Under the pieces are notes generated by a model. That model ran no database searches. It was given only the letters and a program-made list of their open reading frames with translations, and was not told the origin of the DNA. Shown here piece by piece: positions 1 through 7,500 of a DNA stretch of 13,402 nt (position 1 is its first letter; every line of letters starts with the position of its first letter). The position numbers were made by a program, and so were the translations under genes. Source of the stretch: Actinobacteria bacterium 13_1_40CM_66_12. GTDB taxonomy: Bacteria > Chloroflexota > Dormibacteria > Dormibacterales > Dormibacteraceae. The stretch covers positions 1 to 13,402 of the forward strand of contig MNEW01000062.1 in NCBI GenBank assembly GCA_001917895.1. Direction: 5' to 3'.

Positions 1-36
1 GCTCGCGGCCAGCGGTACACGATCAAGGGCGTCTGA
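1..36 (+). CDS. C-terminal tail of an unknown upstream gene (partial)
   Basis: Reading from the first base gives eleven codons (ARGQRYTIKGV) closed by TGA at 34-36, two bases before the hemW start. The tight spacing and lack of a terminator fit an upstream gene in the same operon. The tail does not look like the C-terminus of LepA, the usual neighbour of hemW. Eleven residues are too few to assign a family, and chance openness in GC-rich DNA is possible. Confidence 0.3.
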   Translation, partial: ARGQRYTIKGV

Positions 37-38
37 TC

Positions 39-1145
39 GTGCGGCCGATTGCGAATCTTTACATCCATCTCCCGTTCTGCAAGCACAAGTGCGGCTACTG
101 CGACTTCAACGCCTACGCCGGCATGGACAGGCTGATGCCCGACTACGTCTCCGCGCTGGAGACGGAGCTGGCAACCGCGCGGGAGGAGCGCGACTTCTCC
201 ACCCTGCAGACCGTCTACCTGGGCGGCGGAACGCCCAGCCTTCTGCCCCCGGACCTCATCGCACGGTTGCTGCGCTTCATCCGCAACACCTTCGATGTCG
301 CGCCGGACGCCGAGGTCACGCTCGAAGCCAACCCCGCCAGCACCGATGAACCAAGACTGGCCGCATGGCTCGAGGGCGGCGTCAACCGGATGAGCCTCGG
401 CGTAGAGGGATTCGAGCCGCGCGCGCTGGCGGTGCTGGAGCGCAAGACCGACGCGGCGCAGGCGACGCGCGCGTTCACGCTCGCTCGGTCGATGGGCGTC
501 AAGAACCTGAGCATCGACCTCATTTACGCGGTGCCGTATCAAAGCCGCGAGTCATGGGTCGAGACGCTGCGCCGCGGCCTGGCGCTCGGTCCGGATCATG
601 TATCGACGTACTGCCTGACCTTTGAAGAGGGAACGTTGCTCTGGCGGAGGCGCGCCGAAGGCAAGCTGCCTGAGCTCGATCCGGACCTGCAGTGGGACCA
701 GCTCGACTCCGCCTGCTACGAGCTCGAATCCGCGGGCTTCCAGCGCTACGAAGTCTCGAACTGGGCGCGGCCGGGTTACGAATCGCATCACAACCAGGCT
801 TACTGGCGATGCCGCCCTGTTTACGGCGGCGGCGCGGGCGCCCACTCGTACGCGACCGATGGCATTCGCGCCTGGCGCTGGTGGAACGTCGCCCGGCCGC
901 GCGAGTACATCGCTGCGTGCCCGACACCTCGGGCGGATGGCGAGGAGCTGGGTCAGCGCAAAGCCGGCGCGGAGGCGCTGATGCTGGGGCTACGCACGGC
1001 CGAAGGCATCGCACCGCCCGCCGGGTTCGAGGTCGAGCTCGAGCGGCTCACGTCAGCCGGCCTGCTGCAGAGGGCCGACGGCAGAGTGGCCCCGACCCGC
1101 CGCGGCATGGACTTGCACAACCAGATCGCGCTCGCGGTACTGTAG
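39..1145 (+). CDS. hemW: HemW, radical SAM heme chaperone (formerly HemN-like coproporphyrinogen oxidase)
   Basis: A 368-residue protein of the oxygen-independent coproporphyrinogen oxidase-like family. The radical SAM cluster motif is CKHKCGYCDF, with cysteines at residues 14, 18 and 21. A GGGTPS SAM-binding motif follows at 62-67, then an LGVEGF segment near 124 and GGGAGAHSY in the C-terminal half. The protein starts almost directly at the cluster motif and lacks the long N-terminal extension of true HemN. This is typical of HemW, a cytoplasmic protein that binds heme and is thought to deliver it to respiratory enzymes rather than to make protoporphyrinogen. The GTG start at 39 has AAGGG at 25-29, nine bases upstream. 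Its stop codon lies next to the CIRCE operator of hrcA. HemW next to hrcA is a common bacterial arrangement. Confidence 0.93.
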   Translation: MRPIANLYIHLPFCKHKCGYCDFNAYAGMDRLMPDYVSALETELATAREERDFSTLQTVYLGGGTPSLLPPDLIARLLRFIRNTFDVAPDAEVTLEANPASTDEPRLAAWLEGGVNRMSLGVEGFEPRALAVLERKTDAAQATRAFTLARSMGVKNLSIDLIYAVPYQSRESWVETLRRGLALGPDHVSTYCLTFEEGTLLWRRRAEGKLPELDPDLQWDQLDSACYELESAGFQRYEVSNWARPGYESHHNQAYWRCRPVYGGGAGAHSYATDGIRAWRWWNVARPREYIAACPTPRADGEELGQRKAGAEALMLGLRTAEGIAPPAGFEVELERLTSAGLLQRADGRVAPTRRGMDLHNQIALAVL

Positions 1146-1172
1146 TCAGCACTCTCGATAGGAGAGTGCCAA
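1146..1172 (+). promoter_or_regulatory. CIRCE operator (HrcA binding site)
   Basis: TCAGCACTC, a nine-base spacer (TCGATAGGA), then GAGTGCCAA. The consensus is TTAGCACTC-N9-GAGTGCTAA, so each arm differs at one position and the spacing is exact. It begins immediately after the hemW stop and ends five bases before the hrcA ATG. The likely Shine-Dalgarno AGGAGA (1160-1165) lies inside the operator, spanning spacer and right arm. A matching promoter would have to lie within the hemW 3' end; TTGCAC at 1113-1118 is a possible -35 but the -10 is weak. Placement in front of hrcA implies autoregulation. Confidence 0.92.
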
Positions 1173-1177
1173 AGACT

Positions 1178-2194
1178 ATGGAGAACAGGAAGCAAGCGAT
1201 CCTGCGCGCGGTGGTGAACGAGTTCACGACCAGCGCCGTGCCGGTGGGCTCCCAGTCCCTCCACAGCCGGTACTTCCTCAACCTGTCCTCCGCCACCATC
1301 CGCACCGAGTTGGCAGAGCTCGCCGACCTCGGCTACCTGAGCCAGCCGCACACCTCCGCGGGCCGCATCCCGACCGACTCCGGTTACCGATACTTCGTCG
1401 ACTTTCTAATGGACCTGGAAGAGGTGCCCGAGCGCGTGCGCGGCTTCATCAATGAGGAGCTGGGGCACACGACGGCGGACATTCAGGGCCTGGTCGAGCG
1501 GGTTGCGATGACGACCGCCGCCGTGACCCAGAACGCCTCCGTAGCGAGCGCGCCGCAGGGCTCCCAGGGCCGCATCAAGCACGTCGACCTGGTCTCACTG
1601 GAGCCAAAGGACGTGCTGCTGATACTCCTCCTCGAGGGCAACCTGCTGAGACAGCAGGTCGTCCAGGTGACCGATGCGGCGGACCAGCCCACTCTCGACG
1701 TCCTGGCATCGAAGCTCAACCAGTCACTCGGCGGCAAGGCCGGCGAGGAGGTTAGGCGGCACTACGACAGCGCTGCTCTCGGCCTCGAGAAAGAGCTGCT
1801 CGGCCGCGTCGTCGCCGCGCTCGACCAGTACGAGCAAGGCGCCGAGAACCTGGTCGTGCACGACGGGGTGCGCAACCTGCTCCGCCAGCCCGAGTTCGCG
1901 GAGTCGTCGCGCCTGCAGCAGGTTCTCGAGGTCCTCGAGGAGACTCGATATCTGACCGTGCTGCTGCGCGAGCTGATCGGAAACTCCGACCTCCAGATCG
2001 TGATCGGCTCCGAAAACGCGTCGAGCCAGCTGCAGGGATGCGCGGTCGTGCTCACGACGTACGGTCCGTCGAACCACCTCAAGGGGGTGCTCGGCGTGAT
2101 CGGGCCGACGCGGATGGCCTACAGCCAGACGGTCGCGCGGCTTCGGGCGGTGGCGCGCAGCGCCAGCGAGCGCATGGCGGAGCTCGGGGTTTGA
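1178..2194 (+). CDS. hrcA: HrcA, heat-inducible transcription repressor
   Basis: A 338-residue protein, the usual length for HrcA. The N-terminal winged helix-turn-helix carries the family hallmark between residues 36 and 75: SSATIRTELAEL, then PHTSAGRIPT, then GYRYFVD. The rest is the GAF-like and dimerisation region. HrcA dimers bind CIRCE and repress chaperone genes until heat titrates GroEL away; here a near-consensus CIRCE lies just upstream, so the gene very likely represses itself and the genes behind it. ATG at 1178 is chosen because the conserved N-terminus begins there (MENRKQAILRAVV). An in-frame GTG at 1166 would leave no room for the AGGAGA ribosome site. The frame stays open into hemW, but that extension is not protein-like. 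Confidence 0.96.
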   Translation: MENRKQAILRAVVNEFTTSAVPVGSQSLHSRYFLNLSSATIRTELAELADLGYLSQPHTSAGRIPTDSGYRYFVDFLMDLEEVPERVRGFINEELGHTTADIQGLVERVAMTTAAVTQNASVASAPQGSQGRIKHVDLVSLEPKDVLLILLLEGNLLRQQVVQVTDAADQPTLDVLASKLNQSLGGKAGEEVRRHYDSAALGLEKELLGRVVAALDQYEQGAENLVVHDGVRNLLRQPEFAESSRLQQVLEVLEETRYLTVLLRELIGNSDLQIVIGSENASSQLQGCAVVLTTYGPSNHLKGVLGVIGPTRMAYSQTVARLRAVARSASERMAELGV

Positions 2195-2218
2195 GATCGG
2201 GCCTGGACGCGGTATTAG
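2191..2218 (+). promoter_or_regulatory. Possible sigma-70-type promoter in front of grpE
   Basis: TTGAGA (2191-2196, five of six -35 positions) and TATTAG (2213-2218, four of six -10 positions) are separated by 16 bases. It overlaps the hrcA stop codon. Transcription would start about 4-8 bases before or near the grpE ATG at 2229, so the transcript would be nearly leaderless. This agrees with the absence of a Shine-Dalgarno sequence before grpE. Sequence match only. Confidence 0.38.
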
Positions 2219-2228
2219 TGCATCTGTC

Positions 2229-2825
2229 ATGACCACGCGTAAGTACCCGCACGAGCCCCATCACGAGCAGTCCGAGGGCGAGCTGCGGCCTGAGACAAAC
2301 GATGTGGCGGCCCGCAAGCAGGTCGCTGCGCTCGAAGGCAAGATCGCCGAGCTCGAAGCGGCCGCCGCCGAGGCCAAGGATCGCTACCTCCGCCTGGGAG
2401 CCGACTTCGAGAACTTCAAGAAGCGCGCCCGGCAGGACCAGCTCGAGACCATCCAGCACGCATCCGCCGAGCTGATCAACCGGCTCCTGCCCGGACTCGA
2501 CGACCTCCATAAAGCGCTGGAGCACAGCCCCAAAGGCATCGATCCTTCGTGGCTGAAGGGTGTCGAGCTGAGCGTGCGCAAGCTGGAAGACGCGTTCGGC
2601 GCCCACGGCCTCGAGGCCATCAAGTCGGTGGGGGCGCCCTTCGACCCCAAGCTCCACGAGGCGGTCGGCCATGAGGAGTCTCGCGAGCACCCCGAGGACA
2701 CGGTCGTCGCCGAATTGCGGCGTGGCTACCGGATCCGTGACCGCGTCGTGAGACCCGCGCTCGTGAAGGTGGCCCGTCGGCCAGAGCTCCAGACCGACGG
2801 CTCCCCCAACCCCGACCAGGCCTAA
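2229..2825 (+). CDS. grpE: GrpE, nucleotide exchange factor for DnaK
   Basis: A 198-residue GrpE protein. A disordered, acidic and His-rich N-terminus (1-27) leads into a long helix (about 28-80) that forms the dimeric coiled-coil stalk. The C-terminal beta domain has the family signature: FDPKLHEAV at 138-146, TVV at 158-160, and GYRIRDRVVRPALVKV at 166-181. GrpE opens the DnaK nucleotide cleft and releases ADP. ATG at 2229 is the only sensible start; the preceding GTG at 2218 is out of frame. No clear ribosome site precedes it, so it may be read from a leaderless transcript (see the promoter entry) or by reinitiation after hrcA, 34 bases upstream. dnaJ follows after 17 bases. Confidence 0.95.
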   Translation: MTTRKYPHEPHHEQSEGELRPETNDVAARKQVAALEGKIAELEAAAAEAKDRYLRLGADFENFKKRARQDQLETIQHASAELINRLLPGLDDLHKALEHSPKGIDPSWLKGVELSVRKLEDAFGAHGLEAIKSVGAPFDPKLHEAVGHEESREHPEDTVVAELRRGYRIRDRVVRPALVKVARRPELQTDGSPNPDQA

Positions 2826-2842
2826 CAGACAAAATTTAGGTC

Positions 2843-3967
2843 TTGGCTGTCAAGCGCGACTACTACGAAGTTCTCGGTTGTAGCCGGCAGGCGTCCGCCG
2901 ACGACCTGAAGCGTGCCTTCCGGAAGATCGCGATGGAGTCCCACCCCGACCGTAACCCCGACGACCCCGTGGCCGCGGCCCGGTTCAAGGAGGCGAGCGA
3001 AGCCTATGCCGTCCTCTCCGACGCGGGCCGGCGCCGAACCTACGACATGTTCGGCCACGCGGCCGTCGACATGGGCGGAGGGCCGGCCGTCGACTTCTCC
3101 GACATGCCGTTCGCGGACATCTTCGACACGTTCTTCGGTGGCGGCATCGGCTCTCGCGGACGGAGGCAGCGTTCCGACCGGGGCGATGACCTCCGCTACG
3201 ACATGACCATCACCTTCGAGGAAGCCTTCACCGGCGTTGAAAAGGAGGTCGACGTGCCGCGGATGGCGACATGCGATCGGTGCTCCGGTAGTGGGGCCGA
3301 GCCGGGGACCGGCACGGAGACCTGCCCGGGCTGCGGCGGCGCGGGCCAGATCCGGCGCGCGCAGCAGTCGATCTTCGGCTCGATCATGACGCAGACCACG
3401 TGCCCCACCTGCGGGGGGGCGGGCCGGTTGCTCAAGAGCCCGTGCACTCAGTGCCGGGGGCAGGGCCGCACCACTGTCACGCGACGGCTCGCGGTGCGCA
3501 TACCGGCGGGCGTCGACACCGGCTCGCAGATCCGGATCAGCGGCGAGGGCGAGGCCGGGATCCGCGGAGGGCCGCCCGGCGACCTGTATGTGGTGCTCCG
3601 CGTCAGGTCGCATCCGCACCTTGCTCGTCGCGATCAGAACGTGATCTACGAGCTGCGCGTCAACATCGTTCAAGCGGCGCTTGGCGACCGCATTGAGATC
3701 CCGACGCTCGACGGCCCGGTGGAGATCGCCATCCCCGCCGGCACCCAGCACGGGCAGTCGTTTCGGCTTGCCGGCAAGGGTATGCCGGACGTCCGCGGCG
3801 GCAGGCGGGGCGACCAGTACGTGCTGGTCCAGCTCGTCGTTCCCAAGGACCTGACCGTCGAGCAAAAGGCCCTCCTGCGCAAGGTCGGCGGGCTCACGGG
3901 CAAGCCGGAGAAGGTCTCGAAGGGCTTTTTCGAGAAACTGCGCGACGCCATCTCCCTGGACCAGTAA
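2843..3967 (+). CDS. dnaJ: DnaJ, Hsp40 co-chaperone (type I)
   Basis: A 374-residue type I J-protein. The J domain spans residues 5-70 with the HPD motif at 34-36, which stimulates DnaK ATPase. A Gly/Phe-rich linker runs to about 115. Four CxxCxGxG zinc repeats follow at C144/C147, C161/C164, C187/C190 and C201/C204, then the substrate-binding barrels and C-terminal dimer region. All zinc cysteines are present. The start is TTG at 2843, fixed by the conserved opening MAVKRDYYEVLG; no ATG or GTG precedes the J domain in frame, and only a weak AGG (2838-2840) lies upstream. It lies 17 bases after grpE and is probably co-transcribed. The expected dnaK is not in this cluster. Confidence 0.96.
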   Translation: MAVKRDYYEVLGCSRQASADDLKRAFRKIAMESHPDRNPDDPVAAARFKEASEAYAVLSDAGRRRTYDMFGHAAVDMGGGPAVDFSDMPFADIFDTFFGGGIGSRGRRQRSDRGDDLRYDMTITFEEAFTGVEKEVDVPRMATCDRCSGSGAEPGTGTETCPGCGGAGQIRRAQQSIFGSIMTQTTCPTCGGAGRLLKSPCTQCRGQGRTTVTRRLAVRIPAGVDTGSQIRISGEGEAGIRGGPPGDLYVVLRVRSHPHLARRDQNVIYELRVNIVQAALGDRIEIPTLDGPVEIAIPAGTQHGQSFRLAGKGMPDVRGGRRGDQYVLVQLVVPKDLTVEQKALLRKVGGLTGKPEKVSKGFFEKLRDAISLDQ

Positions 3968-3988
3968 GGGCTCCTTCTCAGCCAACTC

Positions 3989-4010
3989 TCAGGTTCGAGG
4001 CATAACCTGA
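3989..4010 (+). terminator. Stem-loop after dnaJ, possible weak terminator
   Basis: TCAGGTT (3989-3995) pairs perfectly with AACCTGA (4004-4010) across an 8-base loop, 22 bases after the dnaJ stop. No T-tract follows, so intrinsic termination would be inefficient. It may instead be an mRNA 3'-end stabiliser. Confidence 0.3.
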
Positions 4011-4020
4011 CGGCTTCCTG

Positions 4021-4042
4021 GGTAGTTAAATCCAGGTAGTTA
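4021..4042 (+). repeat. Short direct repeat GGTAGTTA x2 in the leader of the next gene
   Basis: GGTAGTTA occurs at 4021-4028 and again at 4035-4042, a 14-base period. The first copy is also flanked by an inverted CCTGG (4017-4021) / CCAGG (4032-4036). It lies 42 bases or more before the start of the small downstream gene. It could be a regulator binding site, but chance is possible for eight bases. Confidence 0.35.
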
Positions 4043-4083
4043 CACGAATGGGCTGTAGCCCCGTACCGTATTAGGGGAAAGAA

Positions 4084-4383
4084 GTGGCAAAAACGATCGA
4101 TCTCGAACTGACCCGAGCCGAGGTGGAGGTGATCGAGCTGGAGGCCCGCCTTCGGGTGGTTCCCATGAACGACACCCAGCTTGCCGACGCCCTCAAGGCC
4201 GCATTGGCGGCCAAGAAGGAGCGCCTGGCGAAGCTGCGCATCCAGCACGCCGCCAACGGCCGACCCAACCGCGGAGCCTTGGAAAACGATGCCGCCAAGA
4301 AGCCGCTCCCGCTGCACGCGACGCGGCGGCCGCCGCTGAAGCGTTCCGTGCCCCAGCGCCCCAAGGCCAAGTCGGCCAAATAG
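4084..4383 (+). CDS. Small basic protein of unknown function (99 aa)
   Basis: I do not recognise this family. The product is 99 residues. Residues 1-60 look helical and charged (TIDLELTRAEVEVIELEARL, then a second amphipathic stretch ADALKAALAAKKERLAKLR). Residues 66-99 form a Lys/Arg/Pro-rich, probably disordered tail ending KAKSAK. No signal peptide, membrane segment or Cys/His metal site is seen. The GTG start at 4084 has a good AGGGGAAA ribosome site at 4073-4080, and codon use matches its neighbours, so it is likely a real gene. A strong hairpin follows immediately, making it either a one-gene transcript or the last gene after dnaJ. The basic tail would fit nucleic-acid or ribosome contact, but that is a guess. 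Confidence 0.72.
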   Translation: MAKTIDLELTRAEVEVIELEARLRVVPMNDTQLADALKAALAAKKERLAKLRIQHAANGRPNRGALENDAAKKPLPLHATRRPPLKRSVPQRPKAKSAK

Positions 4384-4386
4384 CGG

Positions 4387-4407
4387 ACAGCCGGCAGCGC
4401 CGGCTGT
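4387..4407 (+). terminator. Strong stem-loop after the 99-aa gene, likely terminator
   Basis: ACAGCCGGC (4387-4395) pairs perfectly with GCCGGCTGT (4399-4407) around an AGC loop, three bases after the stop codon of the small gene. Only TTAAGT follows, so the U-tract is poor. Position and strength favour a terminator. Two more hairpins follow at once. Confidence 0.5.
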
Positions 4408-4416
4408 TAAGTGACT

Positions 4417-4464
4417 TGTTGCGGCAGCGCAACAGGATCGCGTCCCGAACGTTATCGTTCGACG
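4417..4464 (+). other. Two further tandem hairpins in the leader of the GGDEF-EAL gene
   Basis: TGTTGCG (4417-4423) pairs with CGCAACA (4428-4434) around GCAG. CGAACG (4446-4451) pairs with CGTTCG (4456-4461) around TTAT, and an outer CGT/ACG extends this stem to 4441-4464 past a CC bulge. GGCAGCGC appears both in the terminator hairpin (4393-4400) and in the first of these (4423-4430). They could be terminators, RNA-stability elements or a structured leader. No conserved cyclic-di-GMP riboswitch core was recognised. Confidence 0.4.
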
Positions 4465-4505
4465 TGGTGAAAGTGGCCGCGCGTTCGGGGCCGGCTTGCC
4501 GGTAA

Positions 4506-7500
4506 GTGTCGACTGACAGGAACCCGCCTGCGGGCAAGCCCGCCGGCAACCCCTTCAATCTGACCCCCGGGGTGCGGGCCGGCGAGAGCCGCTCGTGGCA
4601 GCTGCCCATCATCAACGGATTCGCCGCCGCGGCCATCATCGGCGCGATCGGCTTCCGCCTCTGGGAGGCACACCTGCCGTCGTACGCGGGGCAACAGGAG
4701 CTCGTCCTGATCGGTTCGGGGGTCGTTTTCGCTGTCATCGCCGTGGGCGTGCGCGCGTCGCGATTCGGGGCCAACCTCACGATCCAGATGCTGCTCATGC
4801 TGGTCAGCGCCGTCCTCACGGTGCTGGTGCTGGGAGTGGCGGGACCCTGGCTCGGTGACGACCTACCTCCGCTGGCAGCCGCCGCCTTCGCCACGATCCT
4901 TTTGCACTTCGAGCTCGGTCTGCACGCGCGACATTTCGCCTATCTCTTCGTCATCGCGCTGGCCGGCCTGGGGGCGCTGTGGATATATGCCGTCACCGCT
5001 CTAATGGTTTCGTTCGGAGCGATCGCGATCTGGACGTTCGTCCTGCTCGGGTTGGGCCTGCTGGCTTTGCTCACCCGGCGCGCCGTCGACCGCGACCTGA
5101 GTGTGCAGATCGACCACCAGGCGTCGCTGCTGTCGGCCCTCAGCGACCTCGGCGAAGGACTCGTCGTCACCGAGGACGGCAGATATGTTGCCGGCAACGA
5201 CGCGTACCTGAAGCTGACCGGCTACTCCGAAGAAGAGCTGCGCGCCTTGCCGACGTTGATCGACCTCGCGCCTGCCGAGGAACGTGACGAGCTGACGGCC
5301 AACCTTTCGGAACGGTTCGCGGGGAAGCCGGCGCCGGTCCGCTACGAGGCGGGCCTGATCGCCAAGGACGGGCGCCGCATGCAGGTCGAGGTGGCGATCC
5401 ACCGCCTCACCTCCGAGGGTCCGCATCGTCTTCTTGCGCTGGTGAGCGACATCACAGAGCGACACCGTGCCGCGCAGGCAGAGCGGGTGAGCGAGCTGCG
5501 GTTCCGCACTCTCTTCGAGCAGGCGCAGGCCGGCATGTCGTTCGCGGGTCTCGACGGAAAGATCATCTCGGTCAACCCGGCGTACTGCGAGCTGCTCGGG
5601 TACTCGGCCGACGAGCTCAAGTCAATGTCGGTGTACGACGTCACGCTGCCGGACGACGTCGCGGCCACCAAGGAGGCGCAGCGCCGAATGATGGCGGGCG
5701 AAGAGGCGAACGTCCGATTCGAAAAGCGCTTCCTGAGCAAGGATGGCGACCAGGTGTGGACCGACGTCGCCGTTCGCCTGGTGCGCGACGTCGACGATAA
5801 GCCGCTCTACTTCCAGACCGTGATCATCGATATCCGCGATCGCAAGAGAGCCGAGGTGATGCAGTCGGCCCGCTTCGCGGTGACGCAAGCACTGGTCACA
5901 TCGCCGGGTTGGGACCGAGCGGCTCCAGCGGTGCTCGAAGGCCTGTGCCAGAGCCTCGACTGGGAGCTGGCGGAGTACTGGGAGGTCGACTTGCAGCGCG
6001 AGGCGATGCACTTCGTCACCGCATGGAAGCGCCCGGGGCGCGACACGTCCGCGTATGAGGCGACGGCCCGCGATGCATCGTTCAGGCGCGGCGAAGGCCT
6101 GGCGGGAAAGGTATGGGAGGCCGGCGCGCCGGTCGCCATCGCAGATGTTGCCGCCGACCCTTCCGCGCGCTCCGCCGCAGCCGTCGCGGCCGGGCTGAAG
6201 GGAATAGTCGGCTTCCCGGTTCGCAGCGGCCGGCGCGTGGTCGGGATGATCTCGCTTCACACGTGGGCGCCGCGGCACCTGGACGACGGCCTGGTGGCGG
6301 TCATGAACGACATCGGCTCGCAGATCGGTGAGTTCGTCGAGCGCAAGCGCGCCGAGGTCGCGTTGCAGGAAAGCGAGAAGCGAATGCGCTCTGTCCTCGA
6401 CAACGTCTCCGATGGGCTCGCGACGCTCGATAGCACCAGCGTCATCGAGTCGGCGAACCCGGCCGTGGTCAAGCTGTTCGGCTACCTCGAGGAGGAGCTC
6501 ATCGGGCAGCCGGTCGACACCCTCATCGCCACCACGCATCGCAGCGGGTTCGTCAACTATTTGCAGCGACGGCTGAAGCTCGATCTGCCCTCCAGCGGCG
6601 CCCACGAGACCATGGGCAAGCGCAAGAACGGCAGTCTGTTCCCACTCGAGTTCGTGGTCAGCTCGATGCACGTAGGTTCGCGCCACCTGTTCATTGCCAC
6701 CATGCGCGACATCTCTGAGCGCAAGGCGCACACCGACGCACTCGAATACCAGGCGCTCCACGACGCGCTGACCGGGCTTCCGAACCGCAGCCTGTTCGGC
6801 GACCGCTTGCGCCAAGCGCTGCTCGGCGCGCGGCGCAACCAGAGGATGTTCGGTGTGCTGCTCCTTGATCTCGATCGATTCAAGGACATCAACGACGCGC
6901 TCGGTCACGACCGTGGCGACAGCCTGCTCCAGGAGGTGACCGCGCGCTTGCGCAGCGTGCTGCGAGCCACCGACACCATCGCTCGGCTGGGGGGCGACGA
7001 GTTCGCGGTCTTGACCACCGACGCCAAGCATCCGGACGACGTCGTCTCGACCGCGCGTAAGATCCTCGCCGCTCTCGAAGGCCCGTTCGCGATCGGCGAC
7101 CAGATGGTCGAGACCGGCGCTTCGATCGGCATCGCGCTCTACCCAGTGCACGGCGACGACCCGGGCACGCTCCTGCGCCGCGCGGACGTCGCGATGTACG
7201 TAGCCAAGCGGTCGGGCGGTGGCTGCTCGCTGTACGCGCCCGAGCAGGAGGCGCAGAGCCTGCGGCGCTCAGGGCTCGCGGGCGAGCTGCGCCGCTCGAT
7301 TCCTCAGGGCGAGATGACGCTTCACTACCAACCGCAGGTGCTGCTCGCGAGCGGGGCGGTCTACTCGGTCGAAGCGTTGGTGCGCTGGAACCATCCGCGT
7401 GAGGGCCTGATGCCGCCCGACCGCTTCATTCCCATGACCGAGGAGACGGGTGTCATCCATCCACTGACCGCATGGGCGCTGGATTCAGCTCTGAACCAGC

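Noticed and set aside
692..1177. Open extension of the hrcA frame upstream into hemW
   Set aside because: It overlaps hemW in another frame, reads as an Arg/Ala/Gly-rich shadow, and crosses the CIRCE operator. HrcA homology begins at ATG 1178.
2822..3985. 387-codon minus-strand open frame opposite dnaJ
   Set aside because: It is antisense to a clearly conserved DnaJ, and its composition is that of a high-GC shadow frame without recognisable motifs.
3985..4000. GGTTCGAGG resembling a tRNA T-arm
   Set aside because: No acceptor stem, anticodon arm or CCA-proximal pairing can be placed around it; the bases belong to a simple stem-loop.
4387..4464. Possible CRISPR array from the repeated GGCAGCGC and tandem hairpins
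   Set aside because: The repeat is only eight bases, occurs twice, and there are no regular spacers or cas genes.
4384..4505. Cyclic-di-GMP riboswitch in front of the GGDEF-EAL gene
   Set aside because: The hairpins do not contain the conserved core sequence blocks of GEMM-I as I know them.
5622..7151. 509-codon minus-strand open frame opposite the GGDEF-EAL gene
   Set aside because: It mirrors the PAS-GAF-GGDEF coding region codon by codon and has no domain signature of its own.
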